This document shows, piece after piece, positions 46,883-56,538 of a stretch of 64,000 nt of DNA; within the stretch, counting starts at the first letter, position 1; every line of letters begins with the position of its first letter. The position numbers and the translations under genes were made by a program. This DNA comes from Variovorax sp. EL159 (lineage in GTDB: Bacteria; Pseudomonadota; Gammaproteobacteria; Burkholderiales; Burkholderiaceae_C): positions 245,869 to 309,868 of the forward strand of contig NZ_FMUJ01000002.1 in the NCBI RefSeq assembly GCF_900100965.1. The letters run 5' to 3'. Under the pieces are notes generated by a model. That model searched no databases. It worked only from the letters and a program-made list of their open reading frames with translations, and was not told where the DNA came from.

Positions 46883-48523
46883 CTAGGAGGTCGTTGCCGG
46901 CCGGCCCGAGGTCAGCTCCTCGGCAAAGCCCGAGCGCTCGATCACCTCGCGCGGCTGTGGCTGCAGCGACTCGATGCGCAGCAGCCCGTCGCGTGCCAGC
47001 ACCGCCCGGTGCAACTGCCGCAGCGCGTCGATGCCGGTGGCGTCGAGGTAGATGAGGTGCGTGGCGTCCAGCACCACCGTCATGCCGCGTGGTGCGCGCT
47101 CGGCTGCATTCACCGCCTCGTCGAGCTTGGCGGCCGCACCGAAGAACAGCGCGCCGTAGATGCGGTAGGTCAGCACCGGCGGCTGCAGCGTCACCAGCTC
47201 GACGCTGAAGAGGCCGCTCATGCGCCGGATGAACAGCACGCATGCCAGCACGATGCCCGCCTGCACCGCCACCGTCAGGTCGAACACCACGGTCAGGAAG
47301 AAAGTGCCCAGCATCAGCAGCCGGTAGTGCCGGCTGAAGTGGCGCAGATGCCCCGGCGTGAGCTCGCGCCACTCGCCCATGTTCAGCCCCACGAACACCA
47401 GGATGCCGGCCAGCACCGCCAGCGGCACGTGGCGCGCGAGCGGCGCCGCCAGCAACACCACGACCAGCAGCGTGAGCGCATGCACGATGCCCGCGATCGG
47501 CGAGTTGCCGCCCGAGCGGATGTTGGTCACGGTGCGCGCGATGGTGCTGGTGGCCGGCATGCCGCCGAAGAAGGGTGTGACGATGTTCGCGATGCCCTGT
47601 GCCATCAGCTCCTGGTTCGGGTCGTGGCGCGGCTGGCCGCTGATCTGGTCCGACACGCGCGCGCACAGCAGCGACTCGATGGCGCCGAGCAGCGCGAGGG
47701 TCAGCGTCGGCGTCACGAGCTGCTTGACCGTCTCCCAGGAAAAATCGGGCAGCGCAAAGGCCGGCGCGCCTTCGGGAATGCCGCCGAAGCGCGTGCCGAT
47801 GGTTTCCACCGGCAGCGCGAAGCCGTACGACACCAGCGTGAGCGTGACCAGCGCGACGATCGGGCCCGGCACGCGCATGCCCATCTGCACCACGCGCGCC
47901 CGCAAAAACGGGGCTTTCATGCGAGGCAGCCGCCGCCATAGCATCAACCCGGCTACGCAGGCCACGCCGAGTGCGAAGGCATACGGGTTGAAGGTGCCGA
48001 TCTGCAGCGCCATGGCGTGCAGCTGCGAGAACACGTCGGCCGGCATCTTCGCCACCGACAGCCCCAGCAGGTCCTTGAGCTGCGACAGCAGGATCAGCAC
48101 CGCGATGCCGTTGGTGAAACCCACCACGATCGACAGCGGCACGAAGCGCACCAGCCGCCCCAGCCCGAACAGCCCCGATGCGAACAGCAGCACGCCCGCG
48201 CAGGCGGTCGAGATCAGCAGGTTCGCCACGCCATAGCGCTCGACGATGCCGTAGATGATCACGATGAAGGCGCCGGCCGGCCCGCCGATCTGCACCGCCG
48301 AGCCGCCCAGCAGCGAGATCAGGAAGCCCGCGATGATCGCCGTCCAGATGCCCGCCTCGGGCTTGAGCCCCGACGCGATGGCAAAGGCCATCGCCAGCGG
48401 CAGCGCCACGATGCCGACCGTGGCGCCCGCCCCCAGGTCCTTGAAAAAGCGTTCGCGGTTGTAACCCGCGAGCGCGTCCATCAGCCGTGGGCGAAAGCGG
48501 GTGATGTTCAGCGGCGATTGCAT
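46883..48523 (-). CDS. SulP family anion transporter with STAS domain
   Basis: This inner-membrane protein of about 546 residues has roughly eleven hydrophobic helices followed by a cytoplasmic STAS domain (about 440-535, with VLDATHLIYLDATGIDAL). The SulP phrase LPLAMAFAIASGLKPEAGIWTA is present near the N-terminus, and NQELMAQGIANIVTPFFGGMPATSTIARTV marks the centre. Members move sulfate, bicarbonate or dicarboxylates; the substrate is undetermined. The start at 48523 (MQSPLNIT) is preferred over one 24 bases upstream. It is divergent from hypX across an AT-rich gap. Confidence 0.85.
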   Translation of the reverse strand: MQSPLNITRFRPRLMDALAGYNRERFFKDLGAGATVGIVALPLAMAFAIASGLKPEAGIWTAIIAGFLISLLGGSAVQIGGPAGAFIVIIYGIVERYGVANLLISTACAGVLLFASGLFGLGRLVRFVPLSIVVGFTNGIAVLILLSQLKDLLGLSVAKMPADVFSQLHAMALQIGTFNPYAFALGVACVAGLMLWRRLPRMKAPFLRARVVQMGMRVPGPIVALVTLTLVSYGFALPVETIGTRFGGIPEGAPAFALPDFSWETVKQLVTPTLTLALLGAIESLLCARVSDQISGQPRHDPNQELMAQGIANIVTPFFGGMPATSTIARTVTNIRSGGNSPIAGIVHALTLLVVVLLAAPLARHVPLAVLAGILVFVGLNMGEWRELTPGHLRHFSRHYRLLMLGTFFLTVVFDLTVAVQAGIVLACVLFIRRMSGLFSVELVTLQPPVLTYRIYGALFFGAAAKLDEAVNAAERAPRGMTVVLDATHLIYLDATGIDALRQLHRAVLARDGLLRIESLQPQPREVIERSGFAEELTSGRPATTS

Positions 48524-48616
48524 GGGCGGCCATTGTGGCCCGAGCACCTCGGCGCCTCTCTCAGGAACCCTTCATGTGAACTTTCGCCCGACTTATCCGA
48601 AAGGGTGGATACAGAT

Positions 48617-48654
48617 ACATTTTTCACATTAATTGACATTTAGACACCAACATT
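48617..48654 (+). repeat. Four short ACATT direct repeats before hypX
   Basis: ACATT occurs at 48617, 48626, 48636 and 48650, spaced 9, 10 and 14 bases, in an AT-rich patch unlike the surrounding GC-rich DNA. It lies between the divergent SulP and hypX genes and may be a binding array. Confidence 0.4.
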
Positions 48655-48669
48655 ACCGAGGGCGTCCCG

Positions 48670-50388
48670 ATGCACATCCTGCTTGTCGCAAGCGCGTTCA
48701 ACAGCCTGACGCAACGGGTGCTGGCCGAACTCCAGGACCGCGGTCACACGGTCGGCGTGGAACTGGCCCTGGGCAACGACGATGCGCTGCGCGAGGCGGT
48801 GCGCCGGCACTCGCCCCGGCTCATCGTGGCGCCGATGCTGACCACCGCCATCCCCGAGGACATCTGGACCGCCCACACCTGCCTGATCGTGCATCCCGGC
48901 CCGCCGGGCGACCGGGGCCCTTCCTCGCTCGACTGGACGCTGCAGGGTGGCGTCGAGAGCTGGGGCGTGACCGTGCTCGAAGCCGTCGCCGAGATGGACG
49001 CGGGCGACGTGTGGGCCTGGTCGCCGCTGAAGGTGCCGCCGATGGCGGGCAAGAGCGATCTCTACCGTGGCGAAGTGGCCGATGCCGCCATCGACGCCGT
49101 GCTGCTTGCCGTGGAGCGCTTCGCCTCCGGCAAGTACAAGCCCAAGCGGCAGAAGGCGGCCGACCTCGCCGCCGGCTGGCGCCCCTTCCTGAAACAGGCC
49201 GAGCGCCGCATCGACTGGGCCACCCAATCGACCGAGTCGGTGCTGCGCCAGTTGCGCGCGGCCGATTCGCAACCCGGCGTGCTCGACGAGTTGCTGGGCG
49301 AGAAGTGGTACCTGCACGGCGGCCACCACGAAGACGAATTGCGCGGCGCGCCCGGTGAACTGATCGCCTGCCGCGCCGGCGCCATCTGCCGTGCCACTGT
49401 CGACGGCGCGGTGTGGATTCCTCAACTGCGCCCGTGGCGCGAGCCCGGTTCGGCGCTGCCCAGCTACAAGCTGTCGGCCGTCGAAGCGCTGGGCGACCTG
49501 CTGCCCTTCGAGGTGCCCGAAGTGCCGGTGCCCCTGCAGTTGCCCGCCGGCCGGCGCACCTGGACCGACATCCGCTACAGCGAGAACGGCGCGGTCGGCG
49601 TGCTGAACTTCTCCTTCCCCGGCGGCGCGATGAGCACCGTGCAATGCCGGCGCCTGCTGGAGGCCTATCGCTTCGCGAAGACAAGGCCGACCTCGGTGCT
49701 GGTGCTGGGCGGCGTGCGCGATTTCTTCTCCAACGGCATCCACCTCAACGTGATCGAGGCAGCCGACGATCCGGCCGAGGAATCGTGGGCCAACATCCAC
49801 GCCATGAACGACCTGGTCGAGGCGGTGCTCACCACCACCGACCGGCTCACCGTGGCGGCGCTCGGTGGCAATGCCGCGGCGGGCGGCGTGATGCTCGCGC
49901 TGGCGGCCGACGAGGTCTGGTGCCGCGACGGTGCCGTGCTCAATCCGCACTACACGCTGATGGGCCTGCACGGCTCCGAATACTGGACCTACACGCTGCC
50001 GCGCCGCGTGGGCGAAAGCGAGGCGCAGCGCCTCACCCAGTCGGCCCTGCCCGTGAGCGCGAAGCGCGCCGTCGAACTCGGCATGGCCGAACGCGTGCTG
50101 CAGGCTGCACCGGAAGAACTGGGCGATGAAGTCGCCCGGCTGGCCGCGCAACTGGCCGCTTCGCCCGACCTGGCCGCGCGCATCGAGAACAAGAAGGCGG
50201 CACGCGCGCAGGACGAATCGGTGAAGCCGCTGCAGCAGTACCGCGATGAAGAACTGGCGCACATGCGCCGCAATTTCTTCGATGCGAGCGAGCCGCACCG
50301 CGCGCTGCGGTCCGCGTTCGTGCGCAAGGAGAAGGCGCTGCACACGCCGCCGCACGTCGCCCGGTTGGGATTGGACTTCGGCGAATGA
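48670..50388 (+). CDS. hypX: Hydrogenase maturation factor HypX/HoxX (formyltransferase-crotonase fusion)
   Basis: This 572-residue fusion enzyme has an N-terminal formyltransferase-like domain (about 1-250, with the conserved HPGPPGDRG at 75-83 and EMDAGDVWAW at 109-117). A C-terminal enoyl-CoA hydratase-like domain follows (about 300-540, oxyanion-hole-type GGNAAAGG at 399-406 and HGSEYWTY near 434-441). In aerobic hydrogen oxidisers HypX makes the CO ligand of [NiFe]-hydrogenase from formyl-tetrahydrofolate through formyl-CoA. Length and both signature blocks fit. No hyp or hydrogenase gene lies within this window, so it is an orphan here. Confidence 0.88.
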   Translation: MHILLVASAFNSLTQRVLAELQDRGHTVGVELALGNDDALREAVRRHSPRLIVAPMLTTAIPEDIWTAHTCLIVHPGPPGDRGPSSLDWTLQGGVESWGVTVLEAVAEMDAGDVWAWSPLKVPPMAGKSDLYRGEVADAAIDAVLLAVERFASGKYKPKRQKAADLAAGWRPFLKQAERRIDWATQSTESVLRQLRAADSQPGVLDELLGEKWYLHGGHHEDELRGAPGELIACRAGAICRATVDGAVWIPQLRPWREPGSALPSYKLSAVEALGDLLPFEVPEVPVPLQLPAGRRTWTDIRYSENGAVGVLNFSFPGGAMSTVQCRRLLEAYRFAKTRPTSVLVLGGVRDFFSNGIHLNVIEAADDPAEESWANIHAMNDLVEAVLTTTDRLTVAALGGNAAAGGVMLALAADEVWCRDGAVLNPHYTLMGLHGSEYWTYTLPRRVGESEAQRLTQSALPVSAKRAVELGMAERVLQAAPEELGDEVARLAAQLAASPDLAARIENKKAARAQDESVKPLQQYRDEELAHMRRNFFDASEPHRALRSAFVRKEKALHTPPHVARLGLDFGE

Positions 50389-50426
50389 GCGACTGACCGA
50401 CGGCCTGCCGGCCGGCAGGCCTGTGC

Positions 50427-50639
50427 TCAGTGGCTGTCGGGAATCACCGCATCGGCGGCTGCGCCCACGGCCTTGCCGGTGATGCGTGCGGTGCCGATGG
50501 CCGCATCGGCCGCCAGCCCGACCGCGCCGGCGCCCACGTCCACGGCGGTGGTCGCGACGGTCACCACCGCGCAGCCGCCGAGCATGGTCGCCGCGAGCGA
50601 CAGGATCGCGGCCATCGACAGGAGCGAGCGGCGTTGCAT
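50427..50639 (-). CDS. Small Gly/Ala-rich lipoprotein
   Basis: This 70-residue predicted lipoprotein has lipobox LGGC (Cys23) after a short signal (SLLSMAAILSLAATMLGGC). The mature part is Val/Ala/Gly/Thr-rich (VVTVATTAVDVGAGAVGLAADAA) without recognisable domain. Similar short NF038104-type lipoproteins occur in Betaproteobacteria, but I cannot assign a family with certainty. It lies 10 bases after the metG start-side neighbour's stop in reading order, so its relation to metG is uncertain; it is downstream of metG on the same strand. Confidence 0.65.
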   Translation of the reverse strand: MQRRSLLSMAAILSLAATMLGGCAVVTVATTAVDVGAGAVGLAADAAIGTARITGKAVGAAADAVIPDSH

Positions 50640-50649
50640 GGCGTGATGC

Positions 50650-52749
50650 TCAGCGAACCCGCATGCCCGGCGTTGCGCCCGGCCACGGTTCGAGCACGTG
50701 GATGCCCGGGTTGGCTTTTTCGTCGCCATGGCTCGCGGCCAGCACCATGCCTTCGCTGACGCCGAACTTCATCTTGCGTGGCGCGAGGTTCGCGACCAGC
50801 ACCGTGAGCTTGCCCACGAGCTGCTCGGGCTGGTAGGCCGAGGCGATGCCGCTGAAGACGTTGCGGGTCTTTCCTTCACCGGCATCGAGCGTCAGGCGCA
50901 GCAGCTTGGTCGAGCCTTCGACCTTCTCGCAGGCCACGATCTTCGCGATGCGCAGGTCGATCTTCGTGAAGTCGTCGATGGTGATGGTGGGCGCGATGGC
51001 TTCGCCGCCCGGCAACGCATCTGCCGCAGCCTCCACGGCAGCAGTGGCCGCCACCGGTTCGGGCGCGTCGAACAGCTTGTCGACCTGCTTGGGATCGGCG
51101 CGCTGCATCAGGTGCTTGTACTCGCCGATGGCATGGCCGGCCGGCAGCGACTGTGCGGCGTCGGCCCAGGCCAGCGGCGAAATCTTCAGGAAGGCCTCGA
51201 CGTTCACCGCCAGCGCCGGCAGCACCGGCTTCAGGTACAGCGTGAGCAGGCGGAAGGCTTCGATGCATACGGTGCACACGTCGTGCAGGCGTGCCTCGGC
51301 GCCTTCCTTCTTGGCCAGCTCCCAGGGCTTGTTCTGGTCGACGTATTCGTTCACCTTGTCGGCCAGCGCCATCACCTCGCGCAATGCGCGGGCGTAGTCG
51401 CGGCCGTCGTACAGCGAATGCAGTTGCGCCGAGGCGTCGCGCAGCGCGAACAGCAGTGCGTCGCCATCGGCCGACACCTCGCCCAATTGGCCGCCGAAGC
51501 GCTTGCCGATGAAGCCCGCCGCGCGGCTGGCGATGTTGATGTACTTGCCCACGAGGTCGCTGTTGACGCGCGCGACGAAGTCCTCGGGGTTGAAGTCGAT
51601 GTCTTCGTTGCGGCCATTGAGCTTGGCCGCGATGTAGTAGCGCAGCCATTCGGGGTCGAGGCCGATCGACAGGTACTTGAGCGGGTCGATGCCGGTGCCG
51701 CGGCTCTTGCTCATCTTCTCGCCGCTCACCGTCAGGTGGCCGTGCACGTACACGGCATCGGGCGCCTTGCGGCCGCTGAAATGCAGCATCGCGGGCCAGA
51801 ACAGCGTGTGGAAGGTGATGATGTCCTTGCCGATGAAGTGCACCTGCTCCAGGTCGGGGTCGGCCATGTACTCGGTGTACGAGATGCCGTCGCCGCCCAG
51901 CTCGATGCAGCGCTTGTCCAGCAGGTTCTTCAGCGAGGCGAGGTAGCCCACGGGCGCGTCGAGCCACACGTAGAAGTACTTGCCCGGTGCATCGGGGATC
52001 TCGATGCCGAAGTAGGGCGCGTCGCGGCTGATGTCCCAGTCGCCCAGGCCGCCCTTGCCTTCGTCGTCTTTGTAGAGCCATTCGCGGATCTTGTTCTGCA
52101 CTTCGGACTGCACGTGGCCGGGTGCGGCGGTCCATTCCTTCAGGTAGGCCTCGCAGCGCGGGTCCGAGAGCTTGAAGAAGAAGTGCTCCGAGCTGCGCAG
52201 CTCGGGCTTGGCGCCCGAGAGGGCCGAGTAGGGGTTGATCAGCTCGGTGGGCGCGTACACGGCGCCGCACACCTCGCAGTTGTCGCCGTACTGGTCCTTC
52301 GAGTGGCAGTTGGGGCACTCGCCCTTGATGAAGCGGTCGGCCAGGAACATGCCCTTTTCAGGGTCATAGAACTGCTCGACGCTCTTTGTGCTGATGAGCC
52401 CGTTGGCACGCAGGTCGCGGTAGATGTCCTGCGCGAGCTGGTGGTTTTCCGGCGCGTCGGTCGAGTGCCAGTTGTCGAACGAGATGTAGTAGCCGTCCAG
52501 ATACGGCTTGCGTCCCGCGGCGATCTCGGCCACGAAGGCTTGCGGCGTTACGCCGGCCTTGTCGGCCGCGATGGTGATGGCCGCGCCGTGCGCGTCGTCG
52601 GCGCACACGAAGTTGACGTCGGCGCCATTCATTCGCTGGTTCCGCACCCAGATGTCGGCCTGGATGTATTCCATCATGTGGCCGATATGGAACTTGCCGT
52701 TGGCATACGGCAGGGCGGTGGTAACGAAGAGCTTGCGCGGGGCGGACAT
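50650..52749 (-). CDS. metG: Methionyl-tRNA synthetase
   Basis: This 699-residue class I synthetase has the HIGH box as [14 protein letters not shown] and KMSKS intact (KMSKSRGTG). The connective peptide has a zinc knuckle ([18 protein letters not shown], four Cys). The C-terminal 110 residues are a tRNA-binding OB domain ([20 protein letters not shown]) that promotes dimerisation. In many Burkholderiales metG is directly divergent from apbC/mrp; here eight kilobases separate them. Confidence 0.96.
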   Translation of the reverse strand: MSAPRKLFVTTALPYANGKFHIGHMMEYIQADIWVRNQRMNGADVNFVCADDAHGAAITIAADKAGVTPQAFVAEIAAGRKPYLDGYYISFDNWHSTDAPENHQLAQDIYRDLRANGLISTKSVEQFYDPEKGMFLADRFIKGECPNCHSKDQYGDNCEVCGAVYAPTELINPYSALSGAKPELRSSEHFFFKLSDPRCEAYLKEWTAAPGHVQSEVQNKIREWLYKDDEGKGGLGDWDISRDAPYFGIEIPDAPGKYFYVWLDAPVGYLASLKNLLDKRCIELGGDGISYTEYMADPDLEQVHFIGKDIITFHTLFWPAMLHFSGRKAPDAVYVHGHLTVSGEKMSKSRGTGIDPLKYLSIGLDPEWLRYYIAAKLNGRNEDIDFNPEDFVARVNSDLVGKYINIASRAAGFIGKRFGGQLGEVSADGDALLFALRDASAQLHSLYDGRDYARALREVMALADKVNEYVDQNKPWELAKKEGAEARLHDVCTVCIEAFRLLTLYLKPVLPALAVNVEAFLKISPLAWADAAQSLPAGHAIGEYKHLMQRADPKQVDKLFDAPEPVAATAAVEAAADALPGGEAIAPTITIDDFTKIDLRIAKIVACEKVEGSTKLLRLTLDAGEGKTRNVFSGIASAYQPEQLVGKLTVLVANLAPRKMKFGVSEGMVLAASHGDEKANPGIHVLEPWPGATPGMRVR

Positions 52750-52841
52750 CGGGGAGGGCGCTTTCGGGAGTGACGGACGGGAGAACCGGGCATTTTAGGT
52801 GGCCGCGTTCGTCCGTGGGTTTGGTGGCAGCATCAGCCCCC

Positions 52842-53516
52842 ATGTCCTCCATGCCCCATGCCATCGAGCTTTCTGCCTACATCGCCGGATTCGCCGCGTC
52901 GCCGCTGGCGCGCTGGGGGCATTGCCTCCCCTGGGAACTGCCCGCGCAGGCGGGTGCGATCGTGCGCGAATTGCTGGCTGCGCTGCCCGCCGATGAGTAC
53001 GCCATCGAAGGTGACATCGCCATCCACCGCAGCGCCCGCATCGAGCCCGGCGCCGTGCTGAAGGGGCCGTTGATCCTCGGTGCCGGCTGTTTCGTGGCCT
53101 CGGGCGCCTACCTGCGCGGCGGCAACTGGGTCGATACGCGCTGCAGCATCGGGCCGGGCGTCGAGCTGAAATCGTCCTTCGTGTTCGAGGGCACGGCGCT
53201 CGCGCATTTCAACTTCGTGGGCGATTCGGTGCTGGGCGCCGGCGTCAATCTCGAAGCCGGCAGTATCGTCTGCAACCACCGCAACGAACGGGCCGACAAG
53301 ATCATTCAGGTGCGAAGCGGCAAGGGCGGCACGCTGCAGCCCACGGGCTGCGAGAAGTTCGGCGCGCTGATGGGCGACGGCGCGCGCGTCGGCGCCAATG
53401 CGGTCATTGCGCCCGGCGCGCTGCTGGTGCCGGGGCATGTCGTGGGCCGCGCGACGCTGCTCGATCAGGAACAACAAGACGCGCAAGGGACGCGGGCCGG
53501 CAACATCGCACCATGA
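52842..53516 (+). CDS. Left-handed beta-helix acyltransferase-like protein
   Basis: This protein of about 224 residues is built of hexapeptide repeats: IHRSARIEPGAVLKGPLILGAG, GAYLRGG, VLGAGVNLEAGSIVCNH and GANAVIAPGALLVPG. The fold is that of LpxA/GlmU-type transferases and gamma-carbonic anhydrases, but no transferase partner domain or obvious zinc-triad is complete, so the substrate is unknown. Starts at 52842 or 52851 are possible; neither has a strong ribosome site. It overlaps the DUF4180 gene by four bases. Confidence 0.75.
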   Translation: MSSMPHAIELSAYIAGFAASPLARWGHCLPWELPAQAGAIVRELLAALPADEYAIEGDIAIHRSARIEPGAVLKGPLILGAGCFVASGAYLRGGNWVDTRCSIGPGVELKSSFVFEGTALAHFNFVGDSVLGAGVNLEAGSIVCNHRNERADKIIQVRSGKGGTLQPTGCEKFGALMGDGARVGANAVIAPGALLVPGHVVGRATLLDQEQQDAQGTRAGNIAP

Positions 53517-53866
53517 ACCACTCACTTCTTCAACTCGGACCCGTCACCGTCGTCGAATGGACTTCGCCGCTGCAGGATGTGCGCGAGGCCACGGACCTCG
53601 TGAGCGCGGCGATAGAACACGACACCGACCGGCTGCTGCTCGATGCCGCCGTGCTGCCGCCGGCCTTCTTCGTGCTGCGCACGCGCTTCGCGGGCGAATT
53701 TCTCGAAAAGCTGCAGACCTACCGGCTGCAGACCGCCGTTGTGCTGCCACCCGACGCCGACCACGGCGAGCGCTTCGACGAATACCTGCGGGAAGCCCGG
53801 CGTGGGCGCTTTTGCCGCTTCTTCTCTTCGCGCGAAGAAGCCCTGGCCTGGCTGGCGCAGGAATGA
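53513..53866 (+). CDS. DUF4180 domain protein
   Basis: This 117-residue protein covers the whole DUF4180 domain: LQDVREATDLVSAAIEHDTDRLLLD, PPAFFVLRTRFAGEFLEKLQTYRL and the C-terminal FFSSREEALAWLAQE. The domain is thought to be STAS-like in fold; its function is unknown. It is translationally coupled (ATGA overlap) to the beta-helix gene, a pairing that may reflect a shared task. Confidence 0.8.
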   Translation: MNHSLLQLGPVTVVEWTSPLQDVREATDLVSAAIEHDTDRLLLDAAVLPPAFFVLRTRFAGEFLEKLQTYRLQTAVVLPPDADHGERFDEYLREARRGRFCRFFSSREEALAWLAQE

Positions 53867-53979
53867 CCCTTTGGCGTGGTCGCGGCATCTGCTGAGCGTC
53901 AGAGGCCGGCGTTATTCTCCAGCCTTCGCGCCGGACCGGCCGCGACACCTCCTCCATCTGACGACAAGGGCGCCCTTCC

Positions 53980-55011
53980 ATGACCACCCCCATTCCCGCA
54001 ACCCTGATTCCAGGCGATGGCATCGGCCCTGAAATCGTCGACGCCACCCTGGCCGCGCTCGACGCGCTGAAGGCGCCCTTCGAGTGGGACCGGCAGATCG
54101 CCGGCCTTGGCGGCGTGGTCGCTGCGGGTGACCCGCTGCCCGCCGCCACGCTCGACAGCATCCGCCGCACCCGCCTGGCCCTGAAGGGCCCGCTGGAAAC
54201 GCCATCGGGTGGCGGCTACCGCTCGTCGAACGTGCGCCTGCGCGAAGAGTTCCAGCTGTACGCCAACCTGCGCCCCGCGCGCACCATCATTCCGGGCGGC
54301 CGCTTCGACAAGATCGACCTCGTGGTCGTGCGCGAAAACCTCGAAGGCCTCTACATCGGCCACGAGCACTACGTGCCCATCGATGGCGACCCGCACGCCG
54401 TGGCCATGGCCACCGGCATCAACACCCGCCAGGGCAGCCGTCGCCTGCTCGAATACGCCTTCGAGACGGCCGTGGCCACGGGCCGCAAGAAGGTCACGAT
54501 CGTGCACAAGGCCAACATCATGAAGGCGCTCACGGGCATCTTCCTGGAGACCGGCCTGGACCTCTACGAGAAGAAGTACAAGGGCAAGTTCGAGCTCGAC
54601 ACGGTCATCATCGACGCCTGCGCGATGAAGCTGGTGCTCAACCCCTGGCAGTTCGACATGCTGGTCACCACCAACCTGTTCGGCGACATCCTGTCCGACC
54701 TCGTGGCAGGCCTGGTCGGCGGCCTGGGCATGGCGCCCGGCGCCAACATCGGCACCGACGCGGCGATCTTCGAGGCCGTGCACGGCTCGGCGCCCGACAT
54801 CGCCGGCAAGGGCATCGCCAACCCCACCGCGCTGCTGCTGGCCGCCGCGCTCATGCTCGATCATGTCAAGCTGCCCGAGCTGGCCACGCGCCTGCGCACG
54901 GCCATCGACGAAACGCTGAACATCGACAAGGTCCGTACCGGCGACCTGGGCGGCACGGCGGGCACGGCGGCATTCACCAAGGCGCTGGTCAGCCGCATCA
55001 ACGGCGGCTGA
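53980..55011 (+). CDS. NAD-dependent isocitrate dehydrogenase family protein
   Basis: This 343-residue decarboxylating dehydrogenase of the isocitrate/isopropylmalate family has the nucleotide-loop start IPGDGIGPEI. The substrate-binding block is TPSGGGYRSSNVRLREEF with the arginines of the active site. Catalytic Tyr/Lys and Asp residues fall in VVRENLEGLYIGHEHY and FGDILSDLVAGLVGG. The C-terminal GSAPDIAGKGIANPTALLLA is also typical. It is shorter than NADP-type Icd (about 417), so it resembles NAD-dependent forms. Homoisocitrate or isopropylmalate as substrate cannot be excluded. Confidence 0.85.
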   Translation: MTTPIPATLIPGDGIGPEIVDATLAALDALKAPFEWDRQIAGLGGVVAAGDPLPAATLDSIRRTRLALKGPLETPSGGGYRSSNVRLREEFQLYANLRPARTIIPGGRFDKIDLVVVRENLEGLYIGHEHYVPIDGDPHAVAMATGINTRQGSRRLLEYAFETAVATGRKKVTIVHKANIMKALTGIFLETGLDLYEKKYKGKFELDTVIIDACAMKLVLNPWQFDMLVTTNLFGDILSDLVAGLVGGLGMAPGANIGTDAAIFEAVHGSAPDIAGKGIANPTALLLAAALMLDHVKLPELATRLRTAIDETLNIDKVRTGDLGGTAGTAAFTKALVSRINGG

Positions 55012-55052
55012 TACGCGAAGAGACGAAGAGGCGCGGGGCTCGCACACGCTTC

Positions 55053-55754
55053 ATGAGAAAGCTGCTGCTCGCGCTGGCCGTTCTCTTTGCGAGCCTCTCG
55101 TCCGCCGCGGCGGACCCGCGCTACACGGTGGTGAAGGTCGACCTTCGCACCGAGAAGCTCGAGCTGTTCCTGAACGACGAGGCCGGCGTCGCGTTCAAGC
55201 GCTTCGACCGGCTCGATGCCTGGCTGAAGGCGCAGCACCGGCAGCTCGGCTTTGCCATGAACGCCGGCATGTACCACGCCGACTTTTCGCCCGTCGGCCT
55301 GCTGGTGCGCGATGGCCGCGAAGAGGCGCCGCTCAACCTGGACAGCGGCACCGGCAATTTCTTCCTCACGCCCAACGGTGTGTTCTTCGTCTCGGAGGCG
55401 GGGCCGCGCGTGGTCGAGTCGTCGGAGTACCCGGCGCTGGCCAGAGGCGTGCGGCTGGCCACGCAATCGGGCCCGCTGCTGCTGCGCCACGGCGTGCTGC
55501 ATCCGGCGCTCATCCCGAAGTCGGATTCGCGCAAGATCCGCAATGGCGTGGGCATCCTGGGCCATACCGCGGTCTTCGTCATCAGCGAGACGCCGGTGAA
55601 TTTTTACGAGTTCGCGCTCTACTTTCGCGACGTGCTCCATTGCCGCGATGCCCTGTACCTGGACGGCACCGTCTCGGCCCTGCATTCGCCCGCGTTGCAC
55701 CGCAGCGATTTTGTGCGCGAGCTGGGGCCGATACTGGCCGTGGTGTCGCCCTGA
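55053..55754 (+). CDS. Phosphodiester glycosidase family protein (DUF2233)
   Basis: This 233-residue exported protein has a Sec signal (MRKLLLALAVLFASLSSAAA). The DUF2233/NAGPA core is visible in FAMNAGMYHADFSPVGLLV, NGVFFVSEAGPRVVESSEY, and the C-terminal CRDALYLDGTVSALHSP with its conserved Asp-Gly. Relatives cleave phosphodiester-linked sugars; the substrate here is unknown. It lies 41 bases after the dehydrogenase gene. Confidence 0.85.
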   Translation: MRKLLLALAVLFASLSSAAADPRYTVVKVDLRTEKLELFLNDEAGVAFKRFDRLDAWLKAQHRQLGFAMNAGMYHADFSPVGLLVRDGREEAPLNLDSGTGNFFLTPNGVFFVSEAGPRVVESSEYPALARGVRLATQSGPLLLRHGVLHPALIPKSDSRKIRNGVGILGHTAVFVISETPVNFYEFALYFRDVLHCRDALYLDGTVSALHSPALHRSDFVRELGPILAVVSP

Positions 55755-55811
55755 ACCCGTCAAGCCTTCTTTTGCACTTTTAGCGTTTTCACTTTCGATC
55801 GTCGTCGAGCC

Positions 55812-56507
55812 ATGTCCACACCGCTGCCCATCCTGTCCCTTCTCGAAACCCGCGTCCTCGGCGTGCTGGCGGAAAAGCAGCGCACCGTGCCCGACAGCTA
55901 TCCGCTCACGCTCAATTCGCTGGTGTCGGGCTGCAACCAGAAGACCAGCCGCAACCCCGTGCTCGAACTCACCGAGTCGCAGGTGCAGGCCGCCATCGAC
56001 AGCCTGAAGGGCTACAGCCTCGTCGCCGAGACCAGCGGCGGCCGCGCGTTCCGCTACGAGCACAACATCGACCGCGTGCTGCGCATCCCGTCGCAGTCGG
56101 TCATCCTGCTCACCGTGCTGATGCTGCGCGGCCCGCAGACGGCCGGCGAGCTGCGCATCGCCTGCGACCGCATGCACAACTTCGCCGACATCTCGTCGGT
56201 CGAAGGCTTCCTGAACGAACTGGCGGAGCGCCCGGCTGGTGCGCTGGCGGTGAAGCTGGCCCGATTGCCCGGCGCGCGCGAGAGCCGCTGGGCGCACCTG
56301 CTCAGCGGTGCGCCGGCGGAAGAGGTTGCAGGGCCCACGGGTGCGTCGTCCGATGCACCCTATGCGGGATATGCGGCGCATGACGTGTCGCTCGGCGAGA
56401 TGGCGGCGCTCAAAGCCAACGTGGCGCGGCTCGAAGCCGAAGTGGCATCGCTGAAGGCGTTGCTGGGGCGCGTGTGTTCGGAGCTGGGGATTTCCGAAGC
56501 GGGCTGA
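55812..56507 (+). CDS. YceH/DUF480 winged-helix protein
   Basis: This 231-residue protein has two tandem winged-helix domains (about 1-90 and 95-175): LETRVLGVLAEKQRTVPDSYPLTLNSLV and VILLTVLMLRGPQTAGELRI. A C-terminal coiled coil follows (MAALKANVARLEAEVASLKALLGRV). This is the complete DUF480/YceH pattern. DNA binding is plausible but the role is unproved. Confidence 0.9.
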   Translation: MSTPLPILSLLETRVLGVLAEKQRTVPDSYPLTLNSLVSGCNQKTSRNPVLELTESQVQAAIDSLKGYSLVAETSGGRAFRYEHNIDRVLRIPSQSVILLTVLMLRGPQTAGELRIACDRMHNFADISSVEGFLNELAERPAGALAVKLARLPGARESRWAHLLSGAPAEEVAGPTGASSDAPYAGYAAHDVSLGEMAALKANVARLEAEVASLKALLGRVCSELGISEAG

Positions 56508-56538
56508 AATGCTGCGCTTCAGGTTCCTTGCATAAGCG

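Noticed and set aside
48633..48656. TTGACA at 48633 as the hypX -35 box
   Set aside because: No acceptable -10 hexamer occurs 16-18 bases downstream.
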